64,000 nt of DNA from G963668605 sp963668605. Its GTDB lineage: Bacteria; Acidobacteriota; Terriglobia; Bryobacterales; Bryobacteraceae. Within the stretch, counting starts at the first letter, position 1. Every line of letters begins with the position of its first letter. Where the stretch lies: positions 1,922,001 through 1,986,000 of the forward strand of contig OY764903.1 of assembly GCA_963668605.1 (NCBI GenBank), given 5' to 3'. Positions 49,883 through 58,784 of this stretch are shown here, piece by piece. Under the pieces are notes generated by a model. The model did no database searches, was not told where the DNA came from, and was given only the letters and a program-made list of their open reading frames with translations. A program made the translations under genes and the position numbers.

Positions 49883-50980
49883 TCAATGGCCGGAATCCGC
49901 AAGTCGAATAGCGGCAGCACGGTCGAAGATTTCCTGTTTGCTGATTCCGGCTACTTCGTACATGGCGAAGATGTTCTCGTCCGGAGTTTCCGGCGAGATG
50001 GTGTGGGATGCCGCCAGAATATATCCGCCGCCGTCTGCCATCATGCCATCCAGAAGTACTTTTGTCGCCCGCCTCACGTCCGCAGCGGAACCATTCGGCA
50101 GAAGCTCCTGCGTATCCACACCGCCCATGAACGAAAGCTGCGCGCCGTATTCTCTTTTGAGTTCCAGCGGGTCCATGCCGGGGCAGTTGCATTGGATCGG
50201 ATTCAAGACATTCATGCCGATTTCGATAAGGTCCGGAATGATGGGGCGCAGTGCGCCGCAGCAGTGGTAAGCGACCGGAAGGCCGTAGGACTTGCCCACT
50301 GCGAAGACGCGCGCCAGATGCGGTTTCACGAGCGCGCGCCACGTATCAGGACGCAGCATCATACCGCGCTGCCCTCCCACGTCGTCACCGGTCCAATACC
50401 AGTCGAGCGGGAAACGCTCACAAGCCGCCTTGCCGAGCACGATCGCGAAATCCGCGCAGCGCCGGAACATTTCATCCGCTAGTTCGGGATCTGCCCCAAC
50501 ATCGAGCATAGCGTCTTCCATGCCGCGCAGACGCCAGTACATCTCAAAGACGCACGGCGAGACGTCGCATCCCAGATAACAGTCGCCGCGGTCCCGGACC
50601 ACGGGAAACATCAACGCGAGCAGTTCTTCGATCCGGTCGTACGGGAACTGGTACGCCAACACTTCTTCGCGCCCGGCGCCAGCCAGCGGGAAACTCGCAA
50701 TCTGGTTGAAGCCATAACGCTTCAGCCACTTAATGCCCCACCAATCGAGGTGCCATTCGTCATCATGCTCGTGAACGACGCCCTCCATGGCGTAGTTGTT
50801 GTTCACCCAGGTCTGACGGACGTCGTTACCCATTGCTTCGGGTACGCGGCCAGTGGGAATCTCAAGCAGGGCGGAAAGCTTGTCGAGCGTTTGCGGATGA
50901 AACCACATGAACACCGGGACGCGGTCTACCGGTTCTTTGTTGAGTGCGGCACGCACCCGGTCTCTGGAAGTCATGCTCAT
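49883..50980 (-). CDS. Uroporphyrinogen-decarboxylase-family protein (methyltransferase-like)
   Basis: 365 residues. URO-D fold segments: MTSRDRVRAALNKEPVDRVP, DEWHLDWWGIKWLKRYGFNQ, YLGCDVSPCVFEMYWRLRGM, DDVGGQRGMMLRPDTWRALV, KSYGLPVAYHCCGALRPIIP and SFMGGVDTQELLPNG. The His-Cys-Cys-Gly stretch resembles the zinc-binding part of MtaA/CmuA-type methyltransferases, and haem-type decarboxylation is unlikely in this setting. It starts 1 nt after the Gfo/Idh/MocA stop, so the two are cotranscribed. Substrate unknown; in acidobacteria such genes often sit in sugar-catabolic clusters. Confidence 0.88.
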   Translation of the reverse strand: MSMTSRDRVRAALNKEPVDRVPVFMWFHPQTLDKLSALLEIPTGRVPEAMGNDVRQTWVNNNYAMEGVVHEHDDEWHLDWWGIKWLKRYGFNQIASFPLAGAGREEVLAYQFPYDRIEELLALMFPVVRDRGDCYLGCDVSPCVFEMYWRLRGMEDAMLDVGADPELADEMFRRCADFAIVLGKAACERFPLDWYWTGDDVGGQRGMMLRPDTWRALVKPHLARVFAVGKSYGLPVAYHCCGALRPIIPDLIEIGMNVLNPIQCNCPGMDPLELKREYGAQLSFMGGVDTQELLPNGSAADVRRATKVLLDGMMADGGGYILAASHTISPETPDENIFAMYEVAGISKQEIFDRAAAIRLADSGH

Positions 50981-50981
50981 A

Positions 50982-52349
50982 CTAGGCGAACTTCCAGCTT
51001 TTGCGGAATTTCGGCCTCAGATACTGATTCGCCTCTTGGTTGTTAGTAAAGCGCATTTTTTGAGCGTCCCATAGCAGCTTTCCTTCCACGCGCATGGCGA
51101 TCACGCCCAGAAGCATCCATTGCACGAACGGGCCCGAGACGCTGAAATTCGAGCACGCCGGATCGCCGCCTTTGCAGGCGCGAATCCAATCCTGGTAGTG
51201 GCCGCGGACCCATTCTTTATCTGGGCCAGGGCTGCGCGTTAGCACTTGCGGCGGCAGCTTGTAATCCTTCATCTTTGCCGCCGGGACCAGACGCGTATGC
51301 TCGCCGTAGCAGCCAGTGGTGACCATGCCTTTGGAGCCGATAAAGAGACTTCCATTCAGGTTGTCACCAAGCTTTTCGCCGTCTGGAACACCTTCGAACT
51401 TGGGGCGCGCAGTGACGCGATCGTACCAGAATACTTTCACCGGGGGCATAGCGCCGCGTGCCGGAAATTCAAAGCGGAGAACGGTACGGTAGGGGAAGGT
51501 GTACTTGGCCTTGCCTTCAGTCTTGATGCATTCAACGCTGGTTGGCGCGGAGAGTGCCAGCGCCATGTTAGGCGTGCCGAGAATGTGGCAGGCCATATCG
51601 CCGATGGCGCCGCAGCCGAACTCGGGAAACGCGCGCCAGTTGTGGGGAACGTACGCCGGACTGTAAGGCCGCGGCTCGGCGGCGCCCAACCAGGCGTCCC
51701 AATCCAGAGTGGAAGGTACGGGCTTCTCGACCGGCACGACATCAGGTCCCTGCGGCCAATACGGATCGGGGCGGTTGGTCCAGGCGTGGACCTCGCTCAC
51801 ATTGCCGATATCGCCGCTCCAGACGATCTCACAACATTCGCGTGCTCCCGCTTGTGAATAGCCCTGGTTGCCCATCTGAGTGGCAACTCCATACTTAGCC
51901 GCAGCCATCGTCAACTGCTGCGCTTCCCACACCGTACGCGTCAGCGGCTTCTGACAATACACGTGCTTGCCGCGCTGCATGGCCCACATAGCCGCGGGGG
52001 CATGCATGTGATCTGGACAGGACACCAGCACCGCATCGATGCTCGTGCCCTGCTTGTCGAACATGCGCCGGAAGTCTTTGTACTTCGGCACGTTGGGATA
52101 GGCTTTGAAGGTCTCACCGGCGCGTTTGTCGTCGGGGTCCGCCATGGCGACGATGTTTTCACTGCTGCATCCCGCGATGTCGCTGGCGCCCTTGCCGCCC
52201 GCGCCGATAGCCGCGATGTTCAGCTTCTCATTGGGAGATTTGTACCCGAGTCGCTTGAGCGATGCGACGCTGCCGAAGCCGGCGCTAGGCACTGTCCCGG
52301 CCAGCATGGTCCCGTAAAAGAAATGTCGTCTAGAAATGCCTTGTGCCAT
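50982..52349 (-). CDS. Tat-exported Gfo/Idh/MocA-family oxidoreductase
   Basis: 455 residues from ATG 52349, set by GGAGG 6 nt upstream. A Tat signal (ISRRHFFYGTMLAGTVPSAG) is followed by a Rossmann domain (KLNIAAIGAGGKGASDIAG, NIVAMADPDDKRAGETF), the catalytic-loop motif GKHVYCQKPLTRTVWEAQQL (Gln-Lys-Pro in place of Glu-Lys-Pro) and the C-terminal substrate domain (DWDAWLGAAEPRPYSPAYVP, FGCGAIGDMACHILGTPNMA, NGSLFIGSKGMVTTGCYGEH). Such proteins oxidise or reduce sugars with bound NAD(P) in the periplasm. It is divergent from the sulfatase at 52558 and likely belongs to the same glycan pathway. Confidence 0.92.
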   Translation of the reverse strand: MAQGISRRHFFYGTMLAGTVPSAGFGSVASLKRLGYKSPNEKLNIAAIGAGGKGASDIAGCSSENIVAMADPDDKRAGETFKAYPNVPKYKDFRRMFDKQGTSIDAVLVSCPDHMHAPAAMWAMQRGKHVYCQKPLTRTVWEAQQLTMAAAKYGVATQMGNQGYSQAGARECCEIVWSGDIGNVSEVHAWTNRPDPYWPQGPDVVPVEKPVPSTLDWDAWLGAAEPRPYSPAYVPHNWRAFPEFGCGAIGDMACHILGTPNMALALSAPTSVECIKTEGKAKYTFPYRTVLRFEFPARGAMPPVKVFWYDRVTARPKFEGVPDGEKLGDNLNGSLFIGSKGMVTTGCYGEHTRLVPAAKMKDYKLPPQVLTRSPGPDKEWVRGHYQDWIRACKGGDPACSNFSVSGPFVQWMLLGVIAMRVEGKLLWDAQKMRFTNNQEANQYLRPKFRKSWKFA

Positions 52350-52557
52350 GAACAACCTCCAGGAATATTTATCCTATCAGACGTCAGCTTCCGCATACTT
52401 CAATCTGGCAGAGCTCTTCATCGAGCAAGCCGGCGCCCAAGCCGTTACCCCTGCGCCGCTCGCGAAAATCGGACTTAGGCACGTGTCCTCCGCAAGAACT
52501 TCGTACGGGCGAAGTCGCACTCCCGGCAACGTTACAATATCAATGGAATTGTCAATT

Positions 52558-54003
52558 ATGAACCGACGTGAAATGCTAGGCCGCACGCTCGCTGGAATCG
52601 CCGGCCAAAAGTTGGTAGAGGCGGCCCAAGCCGCTCCCGCGCCCCCAAAGCGTCCGAACATCCTCTTCCTGATGACGGACGAGCATCGTTTCGACTGCGT
52701 GGGCTACACCAATCCGGCCGTGAAGACGCCGAACCTGGACCGCCTGGCGAAGGAGGGTGTCGTCTTCGAGAACGCATACTCCACCAGCCCGTCCTGCGTC
52801 CCTGCCAGGGCCGCCATCTACACGGGGCGATACCCGTCTCAATGCGGCGCGCCAACGTACATAACCTATCTGCCCGGCTCGGAGACCACCTTTATGAGCC
52901 GTTTGCAGAAAGCCGGCTATCACACCGCGGCGATCGGCAAGCAGCACTTCGGCGAGACGGACATCCGTCACGGATACGACTACGAGGATCTCGTCGATGT
53001 CGAGAACGCGTCTTCCGGGCCGACGTCGTATCTTACGTTTCTGGCTCAGGCGGGCATCCAACCGCGGCAACTCAGAAAGCCCGCGGGACGTTTCGCCTCC
53101 ACGTTTCTCAAGGACCAGCGCTATCACATGGACGACTTTGTGGGCGAACAGGCGAAGAGTTGGTTCCGTGAAAAACGCCCCCAAGATAAGCCCTGGTTCC
53201 TGACCGTCTCGTTTCACGGACCGCATCAGCCATTCGACGGCCTCGGGCTGAAATACGAAAGCTGGTACCGGCCAGAAGAGATCGGCCTGCCACACACGGA
53301 TAGCTCCCACCTGGTGGGGAAGCCGCCGCACTTCCGCGCTCAGCGGGAGTTGTGCGAGGGGCTCACTGCAGCGGAGATCCGGCAGATGCGGCACAGCTAC
53401 TACTCGAAGATCTCCATGCTCGACGACAAGATCGGCGGCATTCTCGACGCGCTCCGAGCGACGGGGCAGTACGACAATACCCTGATCGTGTTTGCGCCGG
53501 ATCACGGAGATTTCATGGGCGATTTCGGTCTGGTGTACAAGGCCCAGTATCTCTCCGAAGTTTTGATGAGAATTCCGATGCTGGCGAAACCACCCATCGC
53601 CGGGTATGCCGGCCGCCGCGAAAAGGCCTTCGTGCACAATTTCGATATCGCGCATACGTGCCTTGCCATGGCGGGCATTGAGAGTCCGCCTGAGATGTCC
53701 GCCGAAGATCTTTCCAAGTTCTGGCTCCAACCCGAAAAGGCCGCCCGGCGGTCCCATTGTTTTCTTGATGGCCACAGCCTGCAAGGTGTTCGCGATGACG
53801 CTTGGAAACTGGTGCATTACGGCGGACGCCCGTATGGCGAGCTATATGACCTGAAGAACGATCCCTGGGAGAAGCGAAATCTCTGGGACGATCCGGCCGC
53901 GCGAAGTATCAAGGGCGAACTTCACGGCCGTCTGGCTGATCATCTCACTGCCACCACACGGAGATCGGAAGAAGAGTGGAATCGAGGCGCACCCAAAATA
54001 TAA
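52558..54003 (+). CDS. Type I sulfatase (formylglycine Cys type)
   Basis: 481 residues from the ATG at 52558 (Tat-like start MNRREMLGRTLAGIAG; an upstream ATG at 52543 adds five residues). Sulfatase fold: RPNILFLMTDEHRFDCVGYT (metal-binding Asp), VKTPNLDRLAKEGVVFENAY, maturation motif SPSCVPARAAIYTGRYPSQC (Cys80-x-Pro-x-Arg), GYHTAAIGKQHFGET, FAPDHGDFMGDFGLV. The Cys must be converted to formylglycine by an FGE or anSME enzyme encoded elsewhere. It would remove sulfate from exported glycans. Confidence 0.94.
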   Translation: MNRREMLGRTLAGIAGQKLVEAAQAAPAPPKRPNILFLMTDEHRFDCVGYTNPAVKTPNLDRLAKEGVVFENAYSTSPSCVPARAAIYTGRYPSQCGAPTYITYLPGSETTFMSRLQKAGYHTAAIGKQHFGETDIRHGYDYEDLVDVENASSGPTSYLTFLAQAGIQPRQLRKPAGRFASTFLKDQRYHMDDFVGEQAKSWFREKRPQDKPWFLTVSFHGPHQPFDGLGLKYESWYRPEEIGLPHTDSSHLVGKPPHFRAQRELCEGLTAAEIRQMRHSYYSKISMLDDKIGGILDALRATGQYDNTLIVFAPDHGDFMGDFGLVYKAQYLSEVLMRIPMLAKPPIAGYAGRREKAFVHNFDIAHTCLAMAGIESPPEMSAEDLSKFWLQPEKAARRSHCFLDGHSLQGVRDDAWKLVHYGGRPYGELYDLKNDPWEKRNLWDDPAARSIKGELHGRLADHLTATTRRSEEEWNRGAPKI

Positions 54004-54073
54004 GCGGCGCCGGCAGCCGTGAATCTGGGTGTCGTTCGCGATACTTGGGACCAAGAGTGTGGACACGGTCGGG

Positions 54074-54853
54074 TCAGCTAAGATCCGGCGTGCTGGTGAG
54101 GTTCTGATCCGCCAGCTCAATCTGCATGCAGAGGTTCATGGTAAAAACAACCTCGCGGTAAACAGCTAGCATGGACTCTACCAAGTCCAAGCCGGTGGCG
54201 CTTTGCACTTCGCTTTCGCTCATGCGGTAAAAGAGCTGGAACCCGGCCCAGAGATTCTTCGGCGCGTTTTCGAGAGTCCGGCGAAGCTTGAGCGGGCCCG
54301 GATAGTTAGCTCCGGAGAATACCATCCGCTCCGCTTCCCAACTGCCAGCATGCACAAGGAAGCCTTCCCGACACACGAGCCGCTCAAGTTCGCGCGCCAG
54401 GGCGCTTCTGAGCTTTAGTGCTGCGAGGAGCCGGTGCCAGTCCCAATCCGGGCGTAACTCGAATTGGCGGGACTCGCGCGGCGCTTTCTCATAGCCGCGT
54501 TCGATTTGTAGACCGAAGTCCACCGCCCGCTCAGCGGTATTGACCTGGAGAAAGAACTTCGAACAGCCGAAGCTCACGTCCGAGGAAATGGGTTTGGCCA
54601 AACGATTGGCTCGGGGCAAGTAGCCGATCCACTGCCAGTACACGCCGCGGCCCCACCGCTCGGTGACGAACGGCTGGCCGTAGCGCGCTTCGAGCGCCAG
54701 TTTCAGGATCCGCGTGATGCGTTCGTGGTCGTTCAGGTTTCCGACGTGAATGCCGCGCTGGAAATCCAGAAACTCGGGTCGAAACGCACACGCGACGCCG
54801 AGGCCCGGAAGAACGATCGGCCTGCTGCTATCGTGAATGCTCTCCCCATCCAC
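54074..54853 (-). CDS. Protein of unknown function next to a nitroreductase
   Basis: 259 residues, no signal peptide, no membrane helix. It contains LPGLGVACAFRPEFLDFQRG, RITRILKLALEARYGQPFVT, RWGRGVYWQWIGYLPRANRL, FLQVNTAERAVDFGLQIERG, SALARELERLVCREGFLVHA and FSGANYPGPLKLRRTLEN. The mix of alpha and beta with conserved Trp/Tyr pairs looks globular and cytoplasmic, but I recognise no family. It starts 3 nt after the nitroreductase stop, so the two form an operon. The composition fits a real gene (long, no internal stops, codon bias like neighbours). Confidence 0.75.
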   Translation of the reverse strand: MDGESIHDSSRPIVLPGLGVACAFRPEFLDFQRGIHVGNLNDHERITRILKLALEARYGQPFVTERWGRGVYWQWIGYLPRANRLAKPISSDVSFGCSKFFLQVNTAERAVDFGLQIERGYEKAPRESRQFELRPDWDWHRLLAALKLRSALARELERLVCREGFLVHAGSWEAERMVFSGANYPGPLKLRRTLENAPKNLWAGFQLFYRMSESEVQSATGLDLVESMLAVYREVVFTMNLCMQIELADQNLTSTPDLS

Positions 54854-54856
54854 TCG

Positions 54857-55387
54857 TCAAAACCTCTCCCAGTGCAGGACTTCCGCAAGAGGCCGTTTCG
54901 CCTTTTCGGGCTCAACGGCGGGATGGCCGATGGCCAGCAAGCTGACGAGCAGATAGCCGTCCGGCGCGCCGACCATGCGCCGGACCGTTTCGGCGTAGGG
55001 CTTCTTGTCGCCGGCTACCCAGCAGCCACCGAGGCCGTACGCATGCGCCGCAACGAGAATGTTCTGGCTGGCGTTGCAGCCGTCTTCCAGGTAGTATTTC
55101 GTCTCGCGGCACAGCACCACGATGCAAGCGGCGGCCTGCTCAATGAACTTGCCAAAATCGGTGGCGGCGGCAATCGCCGAGAGCATGGACGGAGCCGTCA
55201 CTACGACAAATTCCCAAGGCTGGATGTTGACGGCGGTGGCGGCCAGGCGGCCGCAGTCGATGAGGTCTGTGAGCACCTCATGCGGAACGGGCTCGCCCGT
55301 GTAGGCGCGAACGCTTCGCCGCGTTTTCAAAGCATGAATGCAGTCCATAATCGAAGAGGAGCTACCCAATTGAGATCCGTGCACCAT
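54857..55387 (-). CDS. Nitroreductase-family protein
   Basis: 176 residues from ATG 55387, which has AGGAGAGG about 5 nt upstream; ATG 55348 is less likely. FMN-binding nitroreductase fold: CIHALKTRRSVRAYTGEPVP, LIDCGRLAATAVNIQPWEFV, YLEDGCNASQNILVAAHAYG, LGGCWVAGDK and LLVSLLAIGHPAVEPEKAKR. It reduces nitroaromatics, quinones or flavins with NAD(P)H, or acts in dehalogenation-like reactions. It is cotranscribed with the unknown gene at 54074 in a region otherwise rich in sulfatases. Confidence 0.92.
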   Translation of the reverse strand: MVHGSQLGSSSSIMDCIHALKTRRSVRAYTGEPVPHEVLTDLIDCGRLAATAVNIQPWEFVVVTAPSMLSAIAAATDFGKFIEQAAACIVVLCRETKYYLEDGCNASQNILVAAHAYGLGGCWVAGDKKPYAETVRRMVGAPDGYLLVSLLAIGHPAVEPEKAKRPLAEVLHWERF

Positions 55388-55567
55388 TTCAGCCTCTCCT
55401 CAGCATAACGCCCTCGCGGCCTCGTTTGAGGGCTTTTCCGAGCAGCCATTTCAGTACATTGTCCCGACGACTTCCGGCCCGCCGGCGGAGATTCTGAATT
55501 CGGATTGTCTCGGCAAAAACCCCTGTTCACTTATCCGCAGCGAGAACAAGATTTTCGCCGCCCGGCA

Positions 55568-56971
55568 TCATTTCTTCTTTGCAGCCGCGCGCCCGCCCCA
55601 GAGCGGCGCCACCATTTGGCTGTTCTTTTCGTTCCAGGAGGCTGTCAGCTCGCGCAGAATCTCGGGCTTTTTGGCCGAGAGGTCGACGGTCTCGCCGAGA
55701 TCGTTTGATAAATCGTAGAGCTGGAATCCGGCTTCGGGCGCGTTCCTTACGCCCTGCCGTACGAGCTTCCAGTTACCCTTACGCAGCGCGGCGCTTTGGC
55801 CGTAACGCCAGAAGAGCGTCTCGTGCGGGGCGGCCTTCTTCGCTCCCGTAAGGTACGGCATAAGATCTACACCATCCAGGGCACGCACGGTCGTAGCGCC
55901 GGCCGCGGCGGCTGCGGTTGCGAAGATGTCCATTGAAATTACCGGATCTTTCCGGACCTGTCCCGGGCGCAGCCTGCCCTTCCACTGAGCCATGAAGGGA
56001 ATGCGAATTCCGCCTTCAAACAACTGCCCCTTGCCGCCGCGCAGTGGCTTGTTGTTGGAAGTGAGTTCCTCCGTTGGGCCGCCGTTATCGCTAAGGAAGA
56101 AGATCAGGGTGTTGTCTTCGAGTCCGCTCTCCCGCAACTTGGTAAGGATGCGCCCGACGCCCTCGTCCAAAGATGTCAGCATCGCTGCAAAGATCCGCCG
56201 GTGCAGATCTTCGATGCGAGTGAACCGATTCAAGTACGGCTCCAGCGCCTGCATCGGGCTGTGGATCGCGTTGAACGGCACGTAGAGGAAGAACGGGTGC
56301 TGCTTGTGCTTTTCGATGAAATTCACGGCCTCGCGAGTGAATGCGTTGGTGAGGTACTCCTTCTCCTGAGTGGGCTGGGTGCCTCGGAGAATTGGGTTCT
56401 CTTCGTCATAAGGCGGCTCGGGATTTCGCAGATGACCTTTTACCCCGGCATAAGGTGGTGGGACGTAGAAGTGACCTTCGTGCAGGAAACCGAAGAATTC
56501 GTCGAAACCGCGCTGCTGCGGGTGAAACTGCGGCGACCCGCCCAGGTGCCACTTCCCGGTCATGCCGGTCGCATACCCTGCGGACTTGAGAGCAGAAGCG
56601 AGAGTTGTTTCCGAAAGGGGAAGGCCTACGCCGGGCTGTTTGTTCTGCAAGCCGATGGCATTCAGTTCGTGCCCGAAGCGGGTCTGGTAGCGACCGGTCA
56701 TCAGCCCGGCTCGCGAGGGACAGCAGACGGGCGCGGTCACGTAGCCGTCTGTGAAGCGCACGCCGTTGCGTGCAATCGAATCGATGTTCGGCGTCGGGAT
56801 CTCCGGATTGCCCTGACAACCCAGTTCGCCGTAACCGAGATCGTCGGCCAGAATGACGACGATATTCGGCTTGCGTGCGGCGGCGCTTCGCTGCATCGCG
56901 GTGAGCGGCCCGGCGCACATCGCACCTGCCGCGAGGTTCAGAAAACTTCTTCGTGTTGGCTGTCGATCCAT
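55568..56971 (-). CDS. Type I sulfatase (formylglycine Cys type)
   Basis: 467 residues, Tat-like start (MDRQPTRRSFLNLAAGAMCA). Motifs: PNIVVILADDLGYGELGCQG, PTPNIDSIARNGVRFTDGYV, APVCCPSRAGLMTGRYQTRF (Cys83-x-Pro-x-Arg), ATGMTGKWHLGGSPQFHPQQ, FFLYVPFNAIHSPMQALEPY and LIFFLSDNGGPTEELTSNNK. The GKWHLG and SDNGGP segments are the usual substrate- and metal-binding ones (arylsulfatase-A-like S1 group). It faces away from the next sulfatase over about 97 bp. Confidence 0.94.
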   Translation of the reverse strand: MDRQPTRRSFLNLAAGAMCAGPLTAMQRSAAARKPNIVVILADDLGYGELGCQGNPEIPTPNIDSIARNGVRFTDGYVTAPVCCPSRAGLMTGRYQTRFGHELNAIGLQNKQPGVGLPLSETTLASALKSAGYATGMTGKWHLGGSPQFHPQQRGFDEFFGFLHEGHFYVPPPYAGVKGHLRNPEPPYDEENPILRGTQPTQEKEYLTNAFTREAVNFIEKHKQHPFFLYVPFNAIHSPMQALEPYLNRFTRIEDLHRRIFAAMLTSLDEGVGRILTKLRESGLEDNTLIFFLSDNGGPTEELTSNNKPLRGGKGQLFEGGIRIPFMAQWKGRLRPGQVRKDPVISMDIFATAAAAAGATTVRALDGVDLMPYLTGAKKAAPHETLFWRYGQSAALRKGNWKLVRQGVRNAPEAGFQLYDLSNDLGETVDLSAKKPEILRELTASWNEKNSQMVAPLWGGRAAAKKK

Positions 56972-57068
56972 CTGGCATCTCCGAGGCTATTTGGTTTTAC
57001 TCAAGAACCGGTAATTCTACCACTGAAGAAGACATGCATATGGCTCCCTGGATACAATCGGAAACGAA

Positions 57069-58640
57069 ATGCAGACACGACGACATTTTCTAGCGTCCGC
57101 AGCGGCGCTTCAGACCGGGCGGCGGATCGCGTCGCGCCCCAATATTCTCGTGATCATCACGGACCAGCAGCAGGCCGGAATGATGAGTTGCACCGGGAAC
57201 CCGTTTGTCAAAACGCCGAACTTGGATAGCCTGGCGCGAACGGGCGTCCGGTTTGAACGAGCGTACGTTACCAACCCCGTTTGCAGCCCATCCCGGTTGA
57301 GTCTGATGACGGGGCGTATGCCCTCGGCTATTGGGATGGAGTGCAACGAGGATGGGGCGGACAAGCCCGTTCCGGCGGAGATGCTACGCGCGGCGTTGGG
57401 AACAACCTTCCGTGATGCCGGTTACCAGACTGTGTATGGAGGCAAGGTTCACCTGCCGAGAACGGAGGGCGGAAAGCGCGGTGAAGATCAAGTCGGCGCT
57501 TTCGGTTTCGAACTTCTTTCCGGAGATCAGCGCGGCGATTTGGCCAAATCCTGTGCCGGTTTTCTGCGGGAAAAGCACGAACGCCCGTTTCTAATGGTCG
57601 CTTCGTTCATCAACCCGCACGATATCTGCTTCATGGCGATCAGCGCTTTTGCCAAAGCCAGTGGGCAGGATACCGCGGCCGTGACGAAAGGGCAGGCTGT
57701 AAAGAAAGGGCAGGATGCCGCGGCCGTAGCCAAGAAAGCATCGCGCCCGCAATCGCCGGCTGCGTATTTGGCGAACGCCTTGCGCACTCCGGAGGGCATC
57801 TCCGAGGACGAGTTCTTCCGGCGCTATTGCCCGCCGCTGCCTGCGAACCAGGAGGTGCCGAAAGACGAACTGAGCACGTTCATGGTGGACAAGCGGGCGT
57901 TCCAACGCTACGTGCGCGAGAAGTGGACTGACCGCGATTGGCGCCTGCACCGGTGGGCTTACTCGCGCCTGACTGAACTGGTGGACCAGGAGATTGGCGT
58001 TGTGCTAGACGCGCTTCGGGAGAGCGGCAGAGAGAACGACACATTAGTTGTAATGACCAGCGATCACGGAGATCAGGACGGTGCACACAGGTTGGAACAT
58101 AAGGAAGTGCTTTACGAGGAAGCGATCCGTGTTCCTTTTATCGTCAGCTATAAAGGCGTGACCAAGGCCGGCGCCGTGGATCGCGAGCACCTGATTTCTA
58201 ATGGACTCGATCTCATCCCCACGCTTTGTGATTTTGCCGGCATCAAGACTCCGGCCTCCCTGCACGGGCATAGTGTGCGTCCGCTCGCCGAAGGCAAGCC
58301 TGTGCGCCAGTGGCGGGAATGCGTTGTCGTGGAGAATCATCTCGCGCGCCTCGTGCACGGAGGCGATTGGAAATATCTGGTAGGCCGCAAAGCCAAACAT
58401 GCGGATGGCGCTTGCGGCATATGCCCGGCCAGGATAACGGATAAGGATTGGGACGGCAAAATCCGCGAGATGGTTATCGATCTCAAGACAGATCCGGGCG
58501 AGATGGTGAATCTGGCGAAAGAGCAGCGTGGCCAGTCCAGGCTGAACGAGGGGCGCAGATTGTTGTCCCAATGGAGCCGGCAGAACGACGTTTCGCTCGA
58601 TGATGGCTATGCCGTCCCGAGCGCGCCCAAGCGCGGATAA
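57069..58640 (+). CDS. Type I sulfatase with a Lys/Ala repeat insert
   Basis: 523 residues, start MQTRRHFLASAAALQTGRRI. Motifs: RPNILVIITDQQQAGMMSCT, KTPNLDSLARTGVRFERAYV, NPVCSPSRLSLMTGRMPSAI (Cys72-x-Pro-x-Arg), VYGGKVHLPRTEG, LVVMTSDHGDQDGAHRLEHK. Between the first and second halves (about residues 195-222) is an insert built from near-direct repeats (GQDTAAVTKG, GQDAAAVAKK) coded by repeated GGGCAGGAT-CCGCGGCCGT DNA (57663 and 57708). The insert is probably a surface loop. The sulfatase core looks intact. Confidence 0.93.
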   Translation: MQTRRHFLASAAALQTGRRIASRPNILVIITDQQQAGMMSCTGNPFVKTPNLDSLARTGVRFERAYVTNPVCSPSRLSLMTGRMPSAIGMECNEDGADKPVPAEMLRAALGTTFRDAGYQTVYGGKVHLPRTEGGKRGEDQVGAFGFELLSGDQRGDLAKSCAGFLREKHERPFLMVASFINPHDICFMAISAFAKASGQDTAAVTKGQAVKKGQDAAAVAKKASRPQSPAAYLANALRTPEGISEDEFFRRYCPPLPANQEVPKDELSTFMVDKRAFQRYVREKWTDRDWRLHRWAYSRLTELVDQEIGVVLDALRESGRENDTLVVMTSDHGDQDGAHRLEHKEVLYEEAIRVPFIVSYKGVTKAGAVDREHLISNGLDLIPTLCDFAGIKTPASLHGHSVRPLAEGKPVRQWRECVVVENHLARLVHGGDWKYLVGRKAKHADGACGICPARITDKDWDGKIREMVIDLKTDPGEMVNLAKEQRGQSRLNEGRRLLSQWSRQNDVSLDDGYAVPSAPKRG

Positions 58641-58784
58641 AAGAGCACTGGAATTCAGATGCTGACATCGCGCGGGTGTGAGCCACGTGCACTGCAAGGA
58701 CATGGACTCCATCACGATGGACAATGACCGATCTCGCGCACGGGTTCGCGAGATTCGTCGAAAGTTGAGAAAAGTGGAAAGACG

